Assembly: GCF_009749525.1 (NCBI RefSeq)
Contig: NZ_WOAC01000004.1
Coordinates: forward strand, 223,502-287,501
Direction: 5' to 3'
Length of the DNA: 64,000 nucleotides
Origin: Mesorhizobium xinjiangense
Lineage (GTDB): Bacteria > Pseudomonadota > Alphaproteobacteria > Rhizobiales > Rhizobiaceae
Of the stretch, positions 1 through 9,004 are shown piece by piece. Under the pieces are notes generated by a model. The model made no database searches. It saw only the letters and a program-made list of their open reading frames with translations, and had not been told where the DNA came from. Within the stretch, counting starts at the first letter, position 1, and each line of letters begins with the position of its first letter. The position numbers and the translations under genes were made by a program.

Positions 1-52
1 ACGCGAACCGGCTTGCCGGCTTCACTGTCGGCGGGGGCGAAGGAGAGGTGGA

Positions 53-660
53 ATGCGACCGGCTATCCTCACCGTGTTGGCGCTTGTCATCCTGTCGGCT
101 GCGCCCGTTTCGTTCACAACCGACGCCCAGGCCGAAAGCCTGCTCGCCCGCATCCTGCGTGCTGGCGAGCCGCCTTCCCTGCGCGCCAAGCGCTATTCGG
201 ACAAATCGCCCATTCCCCGGCGCACGGTCCGCTATGACCAGGGCTATGCCAGGGGCACCATCGTCATCCACACGTCCGAGCGCCGGCTCTACTACACGCT
301 CGGCAATGGCCGGGCGATCAAATATGCCGTCGGGGTCGGCCGCGAGGGGTTCGCCTGGTCGGGCACGAACCGCGTCTCGCGCAAGGCCGAATGGCCAGGC
401 TGGACGCCGCCGCCGCGGATGATCCGGCGCGAGGCGGCCAAGGGCCGCAAGCTGCCAGCCTATATGCCCGGCGGCCGCAACAACCCGCTGGGGCACGCGC
501 GCTCTATATTGGCTCGACGCTCTACCGCATTCACGGCACCAACGCGCCATGGACCATCGGGCAGGCCATGTCTTCAGGCTGCATCCGCCTGGCCAATGAC
601 GATGTGGTCCATCTCTACAATCAGGTCGATGTCGGCACGCGCGTGGTGGTCAAGCGCTGA
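53..660 (+). pseudogene. L,D-transpeptidase (YkuD family), frameshifted
   Basis: Periplasmic enzyme family that makes 3-3 peptidoglycan cross-links or anchors envelope proteins. The ATG at 53 follows a GGAG-type ribosome site and opens a signal peptide of about 27 residues ending near DAQA. The YkuD domain starts in frame 2, then continues only in frame 1 after about position 493. The catalytic part lies in that second frame: HGTN near 532 and SSGCIR with the nucleophile Cys codon at 580-582. One extra G in the GGGG run at 490-493 would restore a single protein of about 202 residues. The break is either a real inactivating deletion or a homopolymer sequencing error; the intact downstream reading frame argues for recent origin or error. 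Confidence 0.8.
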
Positions 661-676
661 GAAGGAGTGGGACGCG

Positions 677-1081
677 ATGGCGTTGAAGAAGGGATACAAG
701 GCGCTGCTTGAGGAAGCCAATGCTGAAGTCGAGGCGCTGTCGCCGGCCGGGGCGGCGGCGCTGTTGCAGGATGACGAGACGCTTTTCATCGACATTCGCG
801 ACCCGCGCGAGCTCGACCGTGAGGGCCGGATCACCGGCGCGCATCACTGCCCGCGCGGCATGCTGGAGTTCTGGATCGATCCGGAAAGCCTCTACCACAA
901 GGACATCTTCTCCTCCGGCAAGCATCTCGTCTTCTTTTGCGCCGCCGGCTGGCGCTCGGCGCTTGCCACCAAGACGGCGCAGGATATGGGGCTCGACAAG
1001 GTGAGCCATATCGCAGGTGGGTTCTCAGCCTGGAAAGAGGCGGGCCTGCCGCACGAGCCCGGCCGTCCGCGCAAGTCCTGA
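677..1081 (+). CDS. Rhodanese-like domain protein
   Basis: Predicted single-domain rhodanese of 134 residues, a sulfurtransferase fold. The ATG at 677 is chosen because GGAG lies just upstream (664-667). The domain spans about residues 20-130 with the active-site loop FFCAAGWRS, where Cys is the expected persulfide carrier, and the typical C-terminal HIAGGFSAWKEAGLP stretch. It starts 17 bases after the transpeptidase stop, in the same frame as that gene's first half, so naive calling would fuse the two. Sulfur donor and acceptor are unknown. Confidence 0.85.
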   Translation: MALKKGYKALLEEANAEVEALSPAGAAALLQDDETLFIDIRDPRELDREGRITGAHHCPRGMLEFWIDPESLYHKDIFSSGKHLVFFCAAGWRSALATKTAQDMGLDKVSHIAGGFSAWKEAGLPHEPGRPRKS

Positions 1082-1097
1082 CCTTCCTCTTGCGGTC

Positions 1098-2036
1098 TTA
1101 AGCGGCGTCGGCGCGGCGCATGCGGCCGTGCACCGGCTGAACGGGCTTTGTCGGCGCGGCGAAATCAGCAATTGTCGTAAGCACCCCGGGGCCGGCGATG
1201 ATGCGGCGATGTCCGAGGCCGTGGGCCCAGACGAGCCGGATATGCGGCCCCGCCTGCCCATAGGCCTCGGCGTGGGCAGCCGGCACCTCCTTGTCATCCG
1301 GGGCATGCACGACAAGCGTTGGAATGGCGCATCGGGACAATTGATCCGCCCCGACGAATTCCGAGAGCGGACGGCCCGCAATGCGTGCGACCTCCCCGGC
1401 CAGGGCCGTCTGGGCGCGCGGTCCGAGATTGAGCATGCGGCCGAATCCATCAAAGAAGGAAGGCATCGAATTGGGCGCCGCGATGAGTGCCAGTCGCGCC
1501 GCCTCAACCGGCATAACGCCTTTGATCGCGCCGACGACGGCATTGACCGCGACCGCGCCGCCGAAGGAATGACCGACGATCGCGTCAAAAGGGCCGAACC
1601 ATTGCGCCGCCGTGGCCGTCGCATCGACCCCGGTCGCCAGGTTGAGCCGCCGACCCGAAGACCACCCGTGTCCGGGCAGGTCCAGGGCAAAGACGCGGCC
1701 GCCCCTCGCCCGCATCGTTTCGATCAGCGGCGCCATGTGCTCGGTGCGCGAATTCCAGCCATGGATGACCAGCACCTGGAAGGTCGACGCGACACCGTGG
1801 GGCGGGCGGAACTCGTGAACCGCCACGCAACCCGAACGCGCCGTCAGACGATGATGCCGCGCTTCCGCCATGAAAGGCACGGCGCGTTCGATCACCTGCC
1901 TTTCCCTGTCCGGCGGGCGGTTGGGGTTTCTTGTCCGGCAAAACAGTTCGAAGGCGGCCCGGCCGGCAAGACGTGGGATCAGATGGTCGGCAATGCCGAA
2001 CGCACCACGGATGACAGTGAGAGGAAATGATGCCAT
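1098..2036 (-). CDS. Alpha/beta hydrolase
   Basis: Alpha/beta-hydrolase of 312 residues. The start at 2036 is preferred over an upstream Met because GGAGG sits 7 bases before it. Visible elements are the HGWN oxyanion strand near residue 92, the nucleophile elbow GHSFGG near residue 155, an acidic HAPDDKEVP segment and a late GLGHRR His. The N-terminal 70 residues are unlike a short hydrolase and may form a cap or membrane-contact segment. It is transcribed divergently from a MarR regulator whose putative operators lie in the 48-base gap, so MarR control is likely. Substrate unknown. Confidence 0.85.
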   Translation of the reverse strand: MASFPLTVIRGAFGIADHLIPRLAGRAAFELFCRTRNPNRPPDRERQVIERAVPFMAEARHHRLTARSGCVAVHEFRPPHGVASTFQVLVIHGWNSRTEHMAPLIETMRARGGRVFALDLPGHGWSSGRRLNLATGVDATATAAQWFGPFDAIVGHSFGGAVAVNAVVGAIKGVMPVEAARLALIAAPNSMPSFFDGFGRMLNLGPRAQTALAGEVARIAGRPLSEFVGADQLSRCAIPTLVVHAPDDKEVPAAHAEAYGQAGPHIRLVWAHGLGHRRIIAGPGVLTTIADFAAPTKPVQPVHGRMRRADAA

Positions 2037-2056
2037 GTTGGTCCTCCGACCAATTG

Positions 2057-2090
2057 GTTCAAGCATGAACATATTAGTTCAAGAATGAAC
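2057..2090. promoter_or_regulatory. Twin palindromic operator for MarR regulator
   Basis: Two 14-base inverted repeats, GTTCAAGCATGAAC (2057-2070) and GTTCAAGAATGAAC (2077-2090), share perfect GTTCA/TGAAC arms and are centred 20 bases apart, two helical turns. The second overlaps the regulator's start codon. Inference: binding site for the adjacent MarR protein, controlling itself and the divergent hydrolase. Confidence 0.6.
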
Positions 2091-2537
2091 AAAAAACAAG
2101 ATCTCCCCTGGGACAATCCGCGTTTCAAGAACTGGATCGCGCTGGTGCGCGCCGAAAAGGCCGTGGTGCGCGAGCTGACGCGCCTCCTGGCGCCGTTCGG
2201 GCTGAAGATCGCCCAGCTCGACATGCTGATGAATCTCTACCGCCATCCCGGCATGTCGCAGCACGAGCTGGCACGCCGGCTGCTTGTCGGCCGGTCCAAC
2301 ATCACCATGCTCATGCCTCAACTGGAGACGCAGGGCCTGCTCAGGCGCGAAAGCGACTTATCGGACCGCCGTGTCATGCGCCTCTACCTGACCGAGGATG
2401 GCGAAGACCTGCTGATGCAGGCGTTAGAGGTCTATACGGGTCTGATCGACCGGGTGATGGAACAGTCCACGCCGGCGCAATGCGATGCCATGGGCGATCA
2501 GATGCGCCGCATCATCGACATGCTGGCCGACGAATGA
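2085..2537 (+). CDS. MarR family transcriptional regulator
   Basis: Winged-helix regulator of 150 residues. The HTH/wing region spans about residues 45-110 (MSQHELARRLLVGRSNITM, then the DRRVMRLYLTEDG wing), with helices at both ends for dimerisation. The only sensible ATG is at 2085. There is no Shine-Dalgarno in front of it, and the start lies inside a palindromic operator, so a leaderless or very short-leader transcript is possible. It is divergent from the hydrolase at 1098-2036 and probably represses both until an unknown small ligand binds. Confidence 0.9.
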   Translation: MNKKQDLPWDNPRFKNWIALVRAEKAVVRELTRLLAPFGLKIAQLDMLMNLYRHPGMSQHELARRLLVGRSNITMLMPQLETQGLLRRESDLSDRRVMRLYLTEDGEDLLMQALEVYTGLIDRVMEQSTPAQCDAMGDQMRRIIDMLADE

Positions 2538-2685
2538 GGCTCAGATAACCGTCCCGTGTCCGTGCCGCATTCGGGGCGCTGGCTCCTCCCTATCTCCAAA
2601 ATGACATTCGGAAGGATTAGGATGATTGCGTGGACCACTGTCCGCGAGATGCCGGCAATTCTTCAATCGATCAATGGAGTCTCAG

Positions 2686-3510
2686 ATGGCTACGATCACG
2701 ACCAAGGACGGCACGGAAATCTTCTACAAGGACTGGGGCACCGGGCAACCAATCGTTTTCCATCACGGTTGGCCACTCAGTGCAGACGACTGGGACGCGC
2801 AAATGTTGTTCTTCCTCGACAAGGGCTTCCGCGTGATTGCCCACGACCGGCGGGGACATGGACGCTCAACCCAGGTTTGGACCGGTCACGACATGGATAC
2901 TTATGCGGCCGACGTCGCCGAACTGGCGGCTGCGCTGGATCTGCGCGATGCGGTCCACGTGGGCCACTCGACCGGCGGCGGCGAAGTTGCACGCTACGTG
3001 GCCGGGCACGGAAAGGGCCGGGTCGCAAAGGCGGTGCTCATCGGCGCAGTGCCGCCGATCATGGTCAAGACGGAGAACAACCCAGGAGGCTTGCCGATCG
3101 ACGTCTTCGACGGCTTCCGCTCGGCTCTGGCGGCCAACCGGGCCCAGTTCTTCCTAGATGTACCGAGCGGCCCGTTCTACGGGTTCAATCGTCCGGGCGC
3201 TCAAGTGTCGCAAGGCGTGATCGAGAACTGGTGGCGTCAGGGCATGATGGGCAGCGCCAAGGCCCATTACGACTGCATCAAGGCCTTCTCCGAAACCGAC
3301 TTTACCGACGATCTGAAAACCATCGACGTGCCTGTGCTCGTGATGCACGGCGACGACGACCAGGTCGTGCCCTACGAGGACTCGGCTCCCTTGTCGGCAA
3401 ACCTGCTCAAGAACGCGACACTCAAGACCTACAAGGGCTATCCGCACGGAATGTGCACCACCCACGCCGACGTGATCAATGCCGACCTGCTCGCCTTCAT
3501 AAGGGATTAA
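2686..3510 (+). CDS. Alpha/beta hydrolase, non-heme chloroperoxidase/arylesterase type
   Basis: Protein of 274 residues resembling cofactor-free haloperoxidases and arylesterases. The start at 2686 is supported by GGAG 7 bases upstream (2675-2678). Visible: HHGWPLS near residue 26, the nucleophile elbow GHSTGGG with Ser near 95, Asp in HGDDDQVVP near 225, and His in GYPHGM near 253, giving a full triad. The natural substrate is uncertain, as family members act on esters or perform perhydrolysis. It ends convergently with the AraC gene, the two stop codons overlapping in a TTAA. Confidence 0.88.
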   Translation: MATITTKDGTEIFYKDWGTGQPIVFHHGWPLSADDWDAQMLFFLDKGFRVIAHDRRGHGRSTQVWTGHDMDTYAADVAELAAALDLRDAVHVGHSTGGGEVARYVAGHGKGRVAKAVLIGAVPPIMVKTENNPGGLPIDVFDGFRSALAANRAQFFLDVPSGPFYGFNRPGAQVSQGVIENWWRQGMMGSAKAHYDCIKAFSETDFTDDLKTIDVPVLVMHGDDDQVVPYEDSAPLSANLLKNATLKTYKGYPHGMCTTHADVINADLLAFIRD

Positions 3511-4370
3511 ACCGGCGGCACCCCGCCCGCACCATCGCGAAAATAGCTGCGCGGCGGGGTGCCCAGCATCCGTTTGAACATGGTGGTGAATGCCGGCACG
3601 TTTTCGTAGCCCAGGTCCAGTGCCACGCTGGTCACCGTCTCGCCGGCCGCCAGCCGTGGCAGCGCGGCAAACAGGCTTGCCTGCTGACGCCAGATGGACA
3701 GGCTGACGCCGGTCTCGCGTTTGAAGGCGCGGGTGAAGCTGCGCCGGCTCATTCCGGTCTCGCCCGCCCAGGAATCGATTGTGACGTCGGGCGACGGATC
3801 TTCCATGAAGCGCCGGCACAGCGCCGCCAGCCGCGGCTCGGCTGGAAAGGGCAGCCCCAACGGACGTTCGGCCTGCCGCGGAATTTCCGCCAAGAGCAGC
3901 TTGAACAGCAAAGCGCCCCGTTCCGAGGCCGCCATCGCGGCACTCATTTCGACCGCTTCAGACATGAGGCTGCGCATGAGATCGGTCAATCCGACCACTT
4001 TGAGCACCCCCGCGCCGCCGCCCGCCATTTCGGGCAGCACATAGAGCGACTGCATGCGCACCGGTCCGAGCATGGTCACCGCGTGCTCGACCCCGGCCGG
4101 GATCCAGACCGCGTGGTCGGGCGGGATCATCCACCGTCCCGCGGCCGAAGAGACCAGCACGACGCCCCTGCATGCATGCAGCAATTGCGCCCGGCTGTGC
4201 CGATGCGGCGGCACGTCGTGGCTGGCGGGATAATCGAAGGCAAAGGCCACCACCGGCTCGTCTGCCGCCGCCAGCGCCGCCAGACGCTCGGTGTGGACGG
4301 CATCGAACCCCGGAGAATGCCGCTCGGGCGCTTTTGGTGTGGCGCGGTTTTGCGTTTGGCCCACTTGCAT
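3507..4370 (-). CDS. AraC family transcriptional regulator
   Basis: Regulator of 287 residues. The N-terminal cupin-like sensor includes the [12 protein letters not shown] segment near residue 55. The C-terminal AraC double HTH occupies about residues 190-280, with [16 protein letters not shown] and [15 protein letters not shown]. The Met at 4370 is chosen because it leaves a normal N-terminus, but no strong ribosome site is seen. It is divergent from the exporter at 4469, which it probably controls; the inducer is unknown. Confidence 0.88.
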   Translation of the reverse strand: MQVGQTQNRATPKAPERHSPGFDAVHTERLAALAAADEPVVAFAFDYPASHDVPPHRHSRAQLLHACRGVVLVSSAAGRWMIPPDHAVWIPAGVEHAVTMLGPVRMQSLYVLPEMAGGGAGVLKVVGLTDLMRSLMSEAVEMSAAMAASERGALLFKLLLAEIPRQAERPLGLPFPAEPRLAALCRRFMEDPSPDVTIDSWAGETGMSRRSFTRAFKRETGVSLSIWRQQASLFAALPRLAAGETVTSVALDLGYENVPAFTTMFKRMLGTPPRSYFRDGAGGVPPV

Positions 4371-4468
4371 AATAAATGGACCAAACCACGAAAGCAGGAC
4401 GCCCGGCAAGGGGTGTAAGGACGTGGCCTTCACAGACAACAGCGATTCCGTTCTCACAGGCACAAAAC

Positions 4469-5680
4469 ATGGCCGACGCCACACTCAACGCCCGCAGCTT
4501 CCCAGTCGACAAGACGGCCTATGCCATCCTCATCGCGGTCAGCTTCTGCCATCTCTTGAACGATGTCATGCAGTCGCTGCTTTCGGCCATCTATCCGATG
4601 CTGAAGGCCGATTACGGGCTCGACTTCTGGCAGATCGGCCTGCTCACCATGAGCTTCCAGGTCACGGCCTCGCTGCTCCAGCCGCTCGTCGGCCTCTACA
4701 CCGACAGGCGGCCAATGCCCTATTCGCTGCCTGCGGGCATGGCCTCGACGCTGTGCGGCCTCATCCTGCTGGCCACGGCCGCCCATTACTCGCTGCTCCT
4801 TGCAGGCGCCAGCCTGGTCGGCATCGGCTCGGCCATCTTTCACCCCGAATCCTCGCGCGTGGCACGCCTGGCCTCGGGAGGCCGCTACGGCCTGGCCCAG
4901 GCGCTGTTCCAGGTGGGCGGCAATATCGGCACGGCGATCGGCCCGCTGCTGGCGGCCTTCATCGTGGTACCGCGCGGGCAGATCAGCGTCGCGTGGTTCT
5001 CGCTCGCCGCGCTCGTCGGCATGATCGTGCTCGCCAGGGTGAGCGCCTGGTATAATGCCTACCGCGCCGCCCATGCAACGCGGGCGCGGCCGGCAACGAG
5101 CCTCGAACTGCCACGGCGTCGCGTTGCCGGCGCGCTGATCATCCTGATCCTGCTCGTCTTTTCCAAGCACGTCTACATAGCGAGCATTTCGAGCTACTAC
5201 ACATTTTACGTCATCGAGAAGTTCGGCCTCTCGGTGCGCGAGGCGCAGGTGCTGCTGTTCGTGTTCCTCGGCGCGGCGGCCGTCGGCACCATACTCGGCG
5301 GCCCGATCGGCGACCGGTTCGGTTCCAAGGCCGTGATCTGGTTCTCGATCCTCGGCGTACTGCCCTTCACCCTGGCCCTGCCCTATGCAAGCTATGCCTG
5401 GACGCCGATCCTGACGGCTATCATCGGCCTCATCCTGGCCTCCGCTTTCCCGCAGATCGTGGTCTTCGCCCAGGAACTCGTGCCCGGCCGCGTCGGCATG
5501 ATCGCCGGCATCTTCTTCGGCTTCGCCTTCGGGCTCGGCGGCATAGGCGCCGCGGTGCTTGGCATCATCGCCGACGCCAGGGGGATCGACTTCGTCTACC
5601 GGATCTGCTCCTACCTGCCGCTGATCGGCCTGCTGACGGTCTTCCTGCCCAATATGAGGCAAGCGAAGCAGGACGGCTGA
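4469..5680 (+). CDS. MFS transporter, fosmidomycin-resistance (Fsr) type
   Basis: Inner-membrane major facilitator of 403 residues with about 12 hydrophobic segments. The N-terminal SFCHLLNDVMQSLLSAIYP and the GIGSAIFHPESSRVA motif are typical of Fsr-type exporters related to fosmidomycin-resistance proteins. The central loop near residues 195-210 is short and basic. The ATG at 4469 is preferred to one at 4376, which adds a non-conserved leader. Divergent AraC regulator upstream. The real substrate in this organism is unknown. Confidence 0.85.
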   Translation: MADATLNARSFPVDKTAYAILIAVSFCHLLNDVMQSLLSAIYPMLKADYGLDFWQIGLLTMSFQVTASLLQPLVGLYTDRRPMPYSLPAGMASTLCGLILLATAAHYSLLLAGASLVGIGSAIFHPESSRVARLASGGRYGLAQALFQVGGNIGTAIGPLLAAFIVVPRGQISVAWFSLAALVGMIVLARVSAWYNAYRAAHATRARPATSLELPRRRVAGALIILILLVFSKHVYIASISSYYTFYVIEKFGLSVREAQVLLFVFLGAAAVGTILGGPIGDRFGSKAVIWFSILGVLPFTLALPYASYAWTPILTAIIGLILASAFPQIVVFAQELVPGRVGMIAGIFFGFAFGLGGIGAAVLGIIADARGIDFVYRICSYLPLIGLLTVFLPNMRQAKQDG

Positions 5681-5692
5681 TGCGCGGCAGAA

Positions 5693-6304
5693 CTACCACA
5701 TCGTCCTGCCGGCGCGCTCGGGCCATTCGGCATCATAGGCCTCGCCGTCGATCCTCGACTGGCTGGTCACAGCGAGAATGCGTCCGGGCGACGGCAGGGA
5801 CTTCGCATCGACATGATTTTCGGCATTCCACAGATCGGAGCGCACGATGGCACGGGCACATTGGAAATAGACCGCCTCGACATGGATCACCACGACCGAG
5901 CGGGCGGGCGTTCCCTTTACGGCAAACGACGCGCACAGGTCCTCGTCGACCACGATGCGCGCGCGGCCGTTGACGCGCAGCGTGGTGCCCGAACCGGGGA
6001 CGAGGAAAAGCAGACCCACCCGCCCGTCGCGCACGATGTTCTTCAGGGAATCGACACGGTTATTGCCACGCCGGTCCGGCAGCATAAGCGTCCGCTCGTC
6101 ATGGATGCGCACGAATCCGGCGAGATCACCGCGCGGCGAGCAATCGAGTCCCTCGGGCCCCGCGGTCGCCAGCGCCAGGAAGGGCGATGCCGCGATCAAG
6201 GCTGCATATTCGGGAATGATGCGATCGAGTTCCTTGACCAGCGAGGTCTCGCCGGGCAGGCCGTAGAGCGCCTCCAGTTCTTCCACCGAGGTGATTTCAT
6301 TCAC
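5693..6304 (-). CDS. Pyridoxamine 5'-phosphate oxidase (PPOX) family protein
   Basis: Split-barrel flavin-binding family protein of 203 residues. The core FLALATAGPEGLDCSPRGD (residues 45-65) and LPDRRGNNRVDSLKNI resemble the class of PPOX proteins related to MSMEG_1061; these bind FMN or F420-like cofactors, not proven to make PLP. The GTG at 6304 is preferred to a GTG at 6319 because GGGGAG lies 7 bases before it. It ends 13 bases past the convergent MFS stop. Function beyond flavin-linked redox is not assignable. Confidence 0.8.
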   Translation of the reverse strand: MNEITSVEELEALYGLPGETSLVKELDRIIPEYAALIAASPFLALATAGPEGLDCSPRGDLAGFVRIHDERTLMLPDRRGNNRVDSLKNIVRDGRVGLLFLVPGSGTTLRVNGRARIVVDEDLCASFAVKGTPARSVVVIHVEAVYFQCARAIVRSDLWNAENHVDAKSLPSPGRILAVTSQSRIDGEAYDAEWPERAGRTMW

Positions 6305-6388
6305 GGCCAAGCTCCCCACAGTTATGCGGCGCGCCCGCGCCTAACATGGTGACTATGACGGTTGTGCGACGGCCGCGACGGCTGCAAG

Positions 6389-6736
6389 TCAGCGGCTTAA
6401 TCCCTTTTCTTCGAGTTCGTTCACATAGGCCTGCCAATGCTCGGCCTTTTCGGCTCCGAGCGTGCTGAGATAATCCCAGGTGTAGATACCGGTGTCGTGC
6501 AGATCGTCGAAGACGATGCGCACGGCATAATTGCCGACGGGCTCGATGCGCAGGATCTCGACATTCTTCTTGCCGGGAACCGTCACGCGCTGCTCCGGCG
6601 AATGCCCCTGCACCTCGGCGGATGGGGACAGCACCCGCAGCATCTCGGCCGGAAGTTCCATCGGCTCCCGGTCGGCGAAAGTGACCGTCAGCAAACGCCG
6701 GTCCTTCGACACTCTCAGTTCGGTGGGCGGGATCAT
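6389..6736 (-). CDS. DUF971 family protein
   Basis: Small protein of 115 residues matching DUF971, the domain also found at the N-terminus of gamma-butyrobetaine hydroxylases. Visible: [35 protein letters not shown] and a C-terminal helix. In other bacteria DUF971 proteins have been linked to iron-sulfur protein assembly, which is not shown here. The ATG at 6736 follows AGAAGGA. It sits back-to-back with moaA, a radical-SAM enzyme, with 164 bases between them. Confidence 0.85.
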   Translation of the reverse strand: MIPPTELRVSKDRRLLTVTFADREPMELPAEMLRVLSPSAEVQGHSPEQRVTVPGKKNVEILRIEPVGNYAVRIVFDDLHDTGIYTWDYLSTLGAEKAEHWQAYVNELEEKGLSR

Positions 6737-6900
6737 GGCAGTCCTTCTTTCGGCAGCGCGCCGCGCTGAAAAAACACAATGCCGGCAGCAAGCGATATAT
6801 TGCGTCAGATATAACGCTGATGTTACCAAAGGCGTCAATCGTCGTCTTGATCCATGTCCGAAACGTCACGACATTGGCCAAAAGGCAAGTGGAGGAGCGT

Positions 6901-7932
6901 GTGCTGGAAACCATCGACACGAAGCGTCCCGCGATGGGCAGTATGGTCGACCCGTTCGGCCGCCAGATCGAGTATCTGCGCGTCTCGGTGACCGACCGCT
7001 GCGATTTCCGCTGCACCTACTGCATGGCGGAAGACATGACCTTCCTGCCCAAGAGGGACCTGTTGTCGCTCGAAGAGCTCGACCGGCTCTGCACCGCCTT
7101 TGTCGAAAAAGGCGTCCGCAAGCTGCGCCTGACAGGCGGCGAGCCGCTGGTGCGCAAGAATGTCATGCATCTCATCCGCGGCTTGGGACGCCATCTCGAG
7201 ACCGGCGCGCTCGATGAGTTGACGCTGACGACCAACGGCTCGCAACTTGCCCGTTTCGCCGACGAACTGGCCGATTGCGGCGTCAGGCGCATCAACGTGT
7301 CGCTCGACACGCTCGACCCGGAAAAATTCCGGACAATCACCCGCTGGGGCAATCTCGCAAAGGTGAATGCCGGTCTCGACGCCGCACAGCGGGCCGGGCT
7401 GAAGATCAAGATCAATACCGTGGCCCTGAAAGGGTTCAACGAGGACGAAATTTCCGACATCATGCGCTGGGCACATGGCCGCAGCATGGACCTGACCCTC
7501 ATCGAAACCATGCCGATGGGCGAGATCGACGCCGACCGCACCGACCAGTATCTGCCGCTGTCGTTGATGCGGGCCCAGCTGGAACGCCAGTTCACCTTGA
7601 CCGACATACCCTACAAGACGGGCGGTCCGGCGCGCTATGTCGATGTCGCCGAAACCGGCGGCCGGCTCGGCTTCATAACGCCGATGACGCATAATTTCTG
7701 CGAAAGCTGCAACCGGGTGCGCCTGACCTGCACCGGCACGCTCTATATGTGTCTCGGCCAGGAGGACGCGGCCGACCTGCGCGCGCCGCTGCGCGCCTCG
7801 GAAGGCGATGTGCTGCTCGACCGGGCGATCGACGAGGCAATTTCCCGCAAACCCAAGGGCCACGACTTCATCATCGACCGGCGGACCAGCCGGCCATCGG
7901 TCTCGCGCCATATGAGCGTGACCGGCGGCTGA
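6901..7932 (+). CDS. moaA: GTP 3',8-cyclase MoaA
   Basis: Radical-SAM enzyme that starts molybdenum cofactor synthesis by converting GTP to 3',8-cyclo-GTP. The GTG at 6901 is chosen because GGAGG lies 5 bases upstream, giving 343 residues. The first cluster motif has Cys at 34, 38 and 41 (CDFRCTYC); the second has Cys at 267, 270 and 284 (C-x2-C-x13-C). The chain ends in the family's conserved Gly-Gly needed with MoaC. Other cofactor genes are absent except mobB at 10334, separated by two unrelated exporters. Confidence 0.96.
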   Translation: MLETIDTKRPAMGSMVDPFGRQIEYLRVSVTDRCDFRCTYCMAEDMTFLPKRDLLSLEELDRLCTAFVEKGVRKLRLTGGEPLVRKNVMHLIRGLGRHLETGALDELTLTTNGSQLARFADELADCGVRRINVSLDTLDPEKFRTITRWGNLAKVNAGLDAAQRAGLKIKINTVALKGFNEDEISDIMRWAHGRSMDLTLIETMPMGEIDADRTDQYLPLSLMRAQLERQFTLTDIPYKTGGPARYVDVAETGGRLGFITPMTHNFCESCNRVRLTCTGTLYMCLGQEDAADLRAPLRASEGDVLLDRAIDEAISRKPKGHDFIIDRRTSRPSVSRHMSVTGG

Positions 7933-8081
7933 AACCGGACGTTCGCCGCACGGCCCACCATCGTGCTGCCCGATGGAACGCGCGTCGTCTTCCGGAATTT
8001 GGCTTTGGCGACTGGCCCAGTCGTTTCGCGTTGCTAATCCGCGCTCCGGTGTTACATGCGGTAGAAACATCGGAAACACCC

Positions 8082-9002
8082 GTGGTCCAGTCTGCCAATC
8101 TGCGCGCCTCGATCTTCATGTCGGTCTCCATGGCCGGCTTCACGATCAATGACGGCATCACAAAGCTCTTGTCCCAGTCGATGAACATGGGACAGATCAT
8201 GTTCGTGCGCGGCATCATCGCGACCGCGCTCATCGCGCTGCTCGCCTGGCGCGCCGGGGCATTGCAGAATCCTGAAAGGCTGATGCGGCCGATGGTGGTG
8301 CTGCGCATTCTCGGCGATGTCGGCGCGACCTGCTCGTTCATGCTGGCACTTGCCCACCTGCCGATCGCCAACGCGACGTCCATTCTCCAGGCCCTGCCGC
8401 TGGGTGTCACGCTGGGGGCTGCGGTGCTGTTTGCCGAACCGGTCGGATGGCGGCGCTGGCTCGCCATCCTGGCCGGATTTCTCGGCGTGCTGACTATCAT
8501 ACGGCCCGGTTTCGAAGGATTCAGCGCCTATTCCCTGCTCGCCTTCCTGGCGGTGTGCTTCTGCACCTTGCGCGACCTCGCCACCAAGTGCATCGACGAC
8601 GATGTCCCGTCGCTCTTCGTCTCGACGGCGACAGCGGCGGCCGTTGCCGTCGCGGGCGCCACCCTGACCGTGCCGCTCGGCGGATGGTCGCCGCTCGACG
8701 GCGCGAACACGGCACTTTTGGCCGCAGCCGCGATCTTCCTCCTGTTCGGCTATCAGTTCGTCATCATGTCCATGCGGCTCGGCGACATATCCTTCGTCGC
8801 CCCCTTCCGCTACACGGCCCTCATCTGGTCGATCGCGCTCGGCATCGTGCTGTTCGGCGACATACCGGATAGCGCAATGATCGCGGGCGCGACGATTATC
8901 GTCCTTTCCGGGCTCTACGCGTTCCACCGCGAACGCGTCGTCGGCAGACGGAGAATGGCGGCCGAAAGCGCCCCCTCCACCATGGCCGCCGACGGTCTGT
9001 AG
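8082..9002 (+). CDS. EamA/DMT family transporter
   Basis: Inner-membrane protein of about 306 residues with ten hydrophobic helices arranged as two EamA repeats, typical of drug/metabolite exporters. The start is uncertain: GTG at 8082 is favoured because the first helix follows soon after, GTG at 8049 is possible, and the ATG at 8118 would cut into helix 1. No clear ribosome site precedes any. It lies between moaA and another exporter on the same strand. Substrate unknown; the family includes amino-acid and nucleoside exporters. Confidence 0.82.
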   Translation: MVQSANLRASIFMSVSMAGFTINDGITKLLSQSMNMGQIMFVRGIIATALIALLAWRAGALQNPERLMRPMVVLRILGDVGATCSFMLALAHLPIANATSILQALPLGVTLGAAVLFAEPVGWRRWLAILAGFLGVLTIIRPGFEGFSAYSLLAFLAVCFCTLRDLATKCIDDDVPSLFVSTATAAAVAVAGATLTVPLGGWSPLDGANTALLAAAAIFLLFGYQFVIMSMRLGDISFVAPFRYTALIWSIALGIVLFGDIPDSAMIAGATIIVLSGLYAFHRERVVGRRRMAAESAPSTMAADGL

Positions 9003-9004
9003 CA

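Noticed and set aside
53..1081. A transpeptidase-rhodanese fusion protein
   Set aside because: The fusion frame exists only because of the frameshift near 493; the rhodanese has its own ATG and ribosome site, and the transpeptidase catalytic part is in another frame.
3507..3510. Overlapping convergent stop codons (TTAA)
   Set aside because: Striking but expected occasionally in compact genomes; no functional signal attached.
2556..4418. Plus-strand open frame of 620 codons across the chloroperoxidase-like and AraC genes
   Set aside because: It runs through two recognised genes in other frames and has no coherent domain; an ordinary GC-rich shadow.
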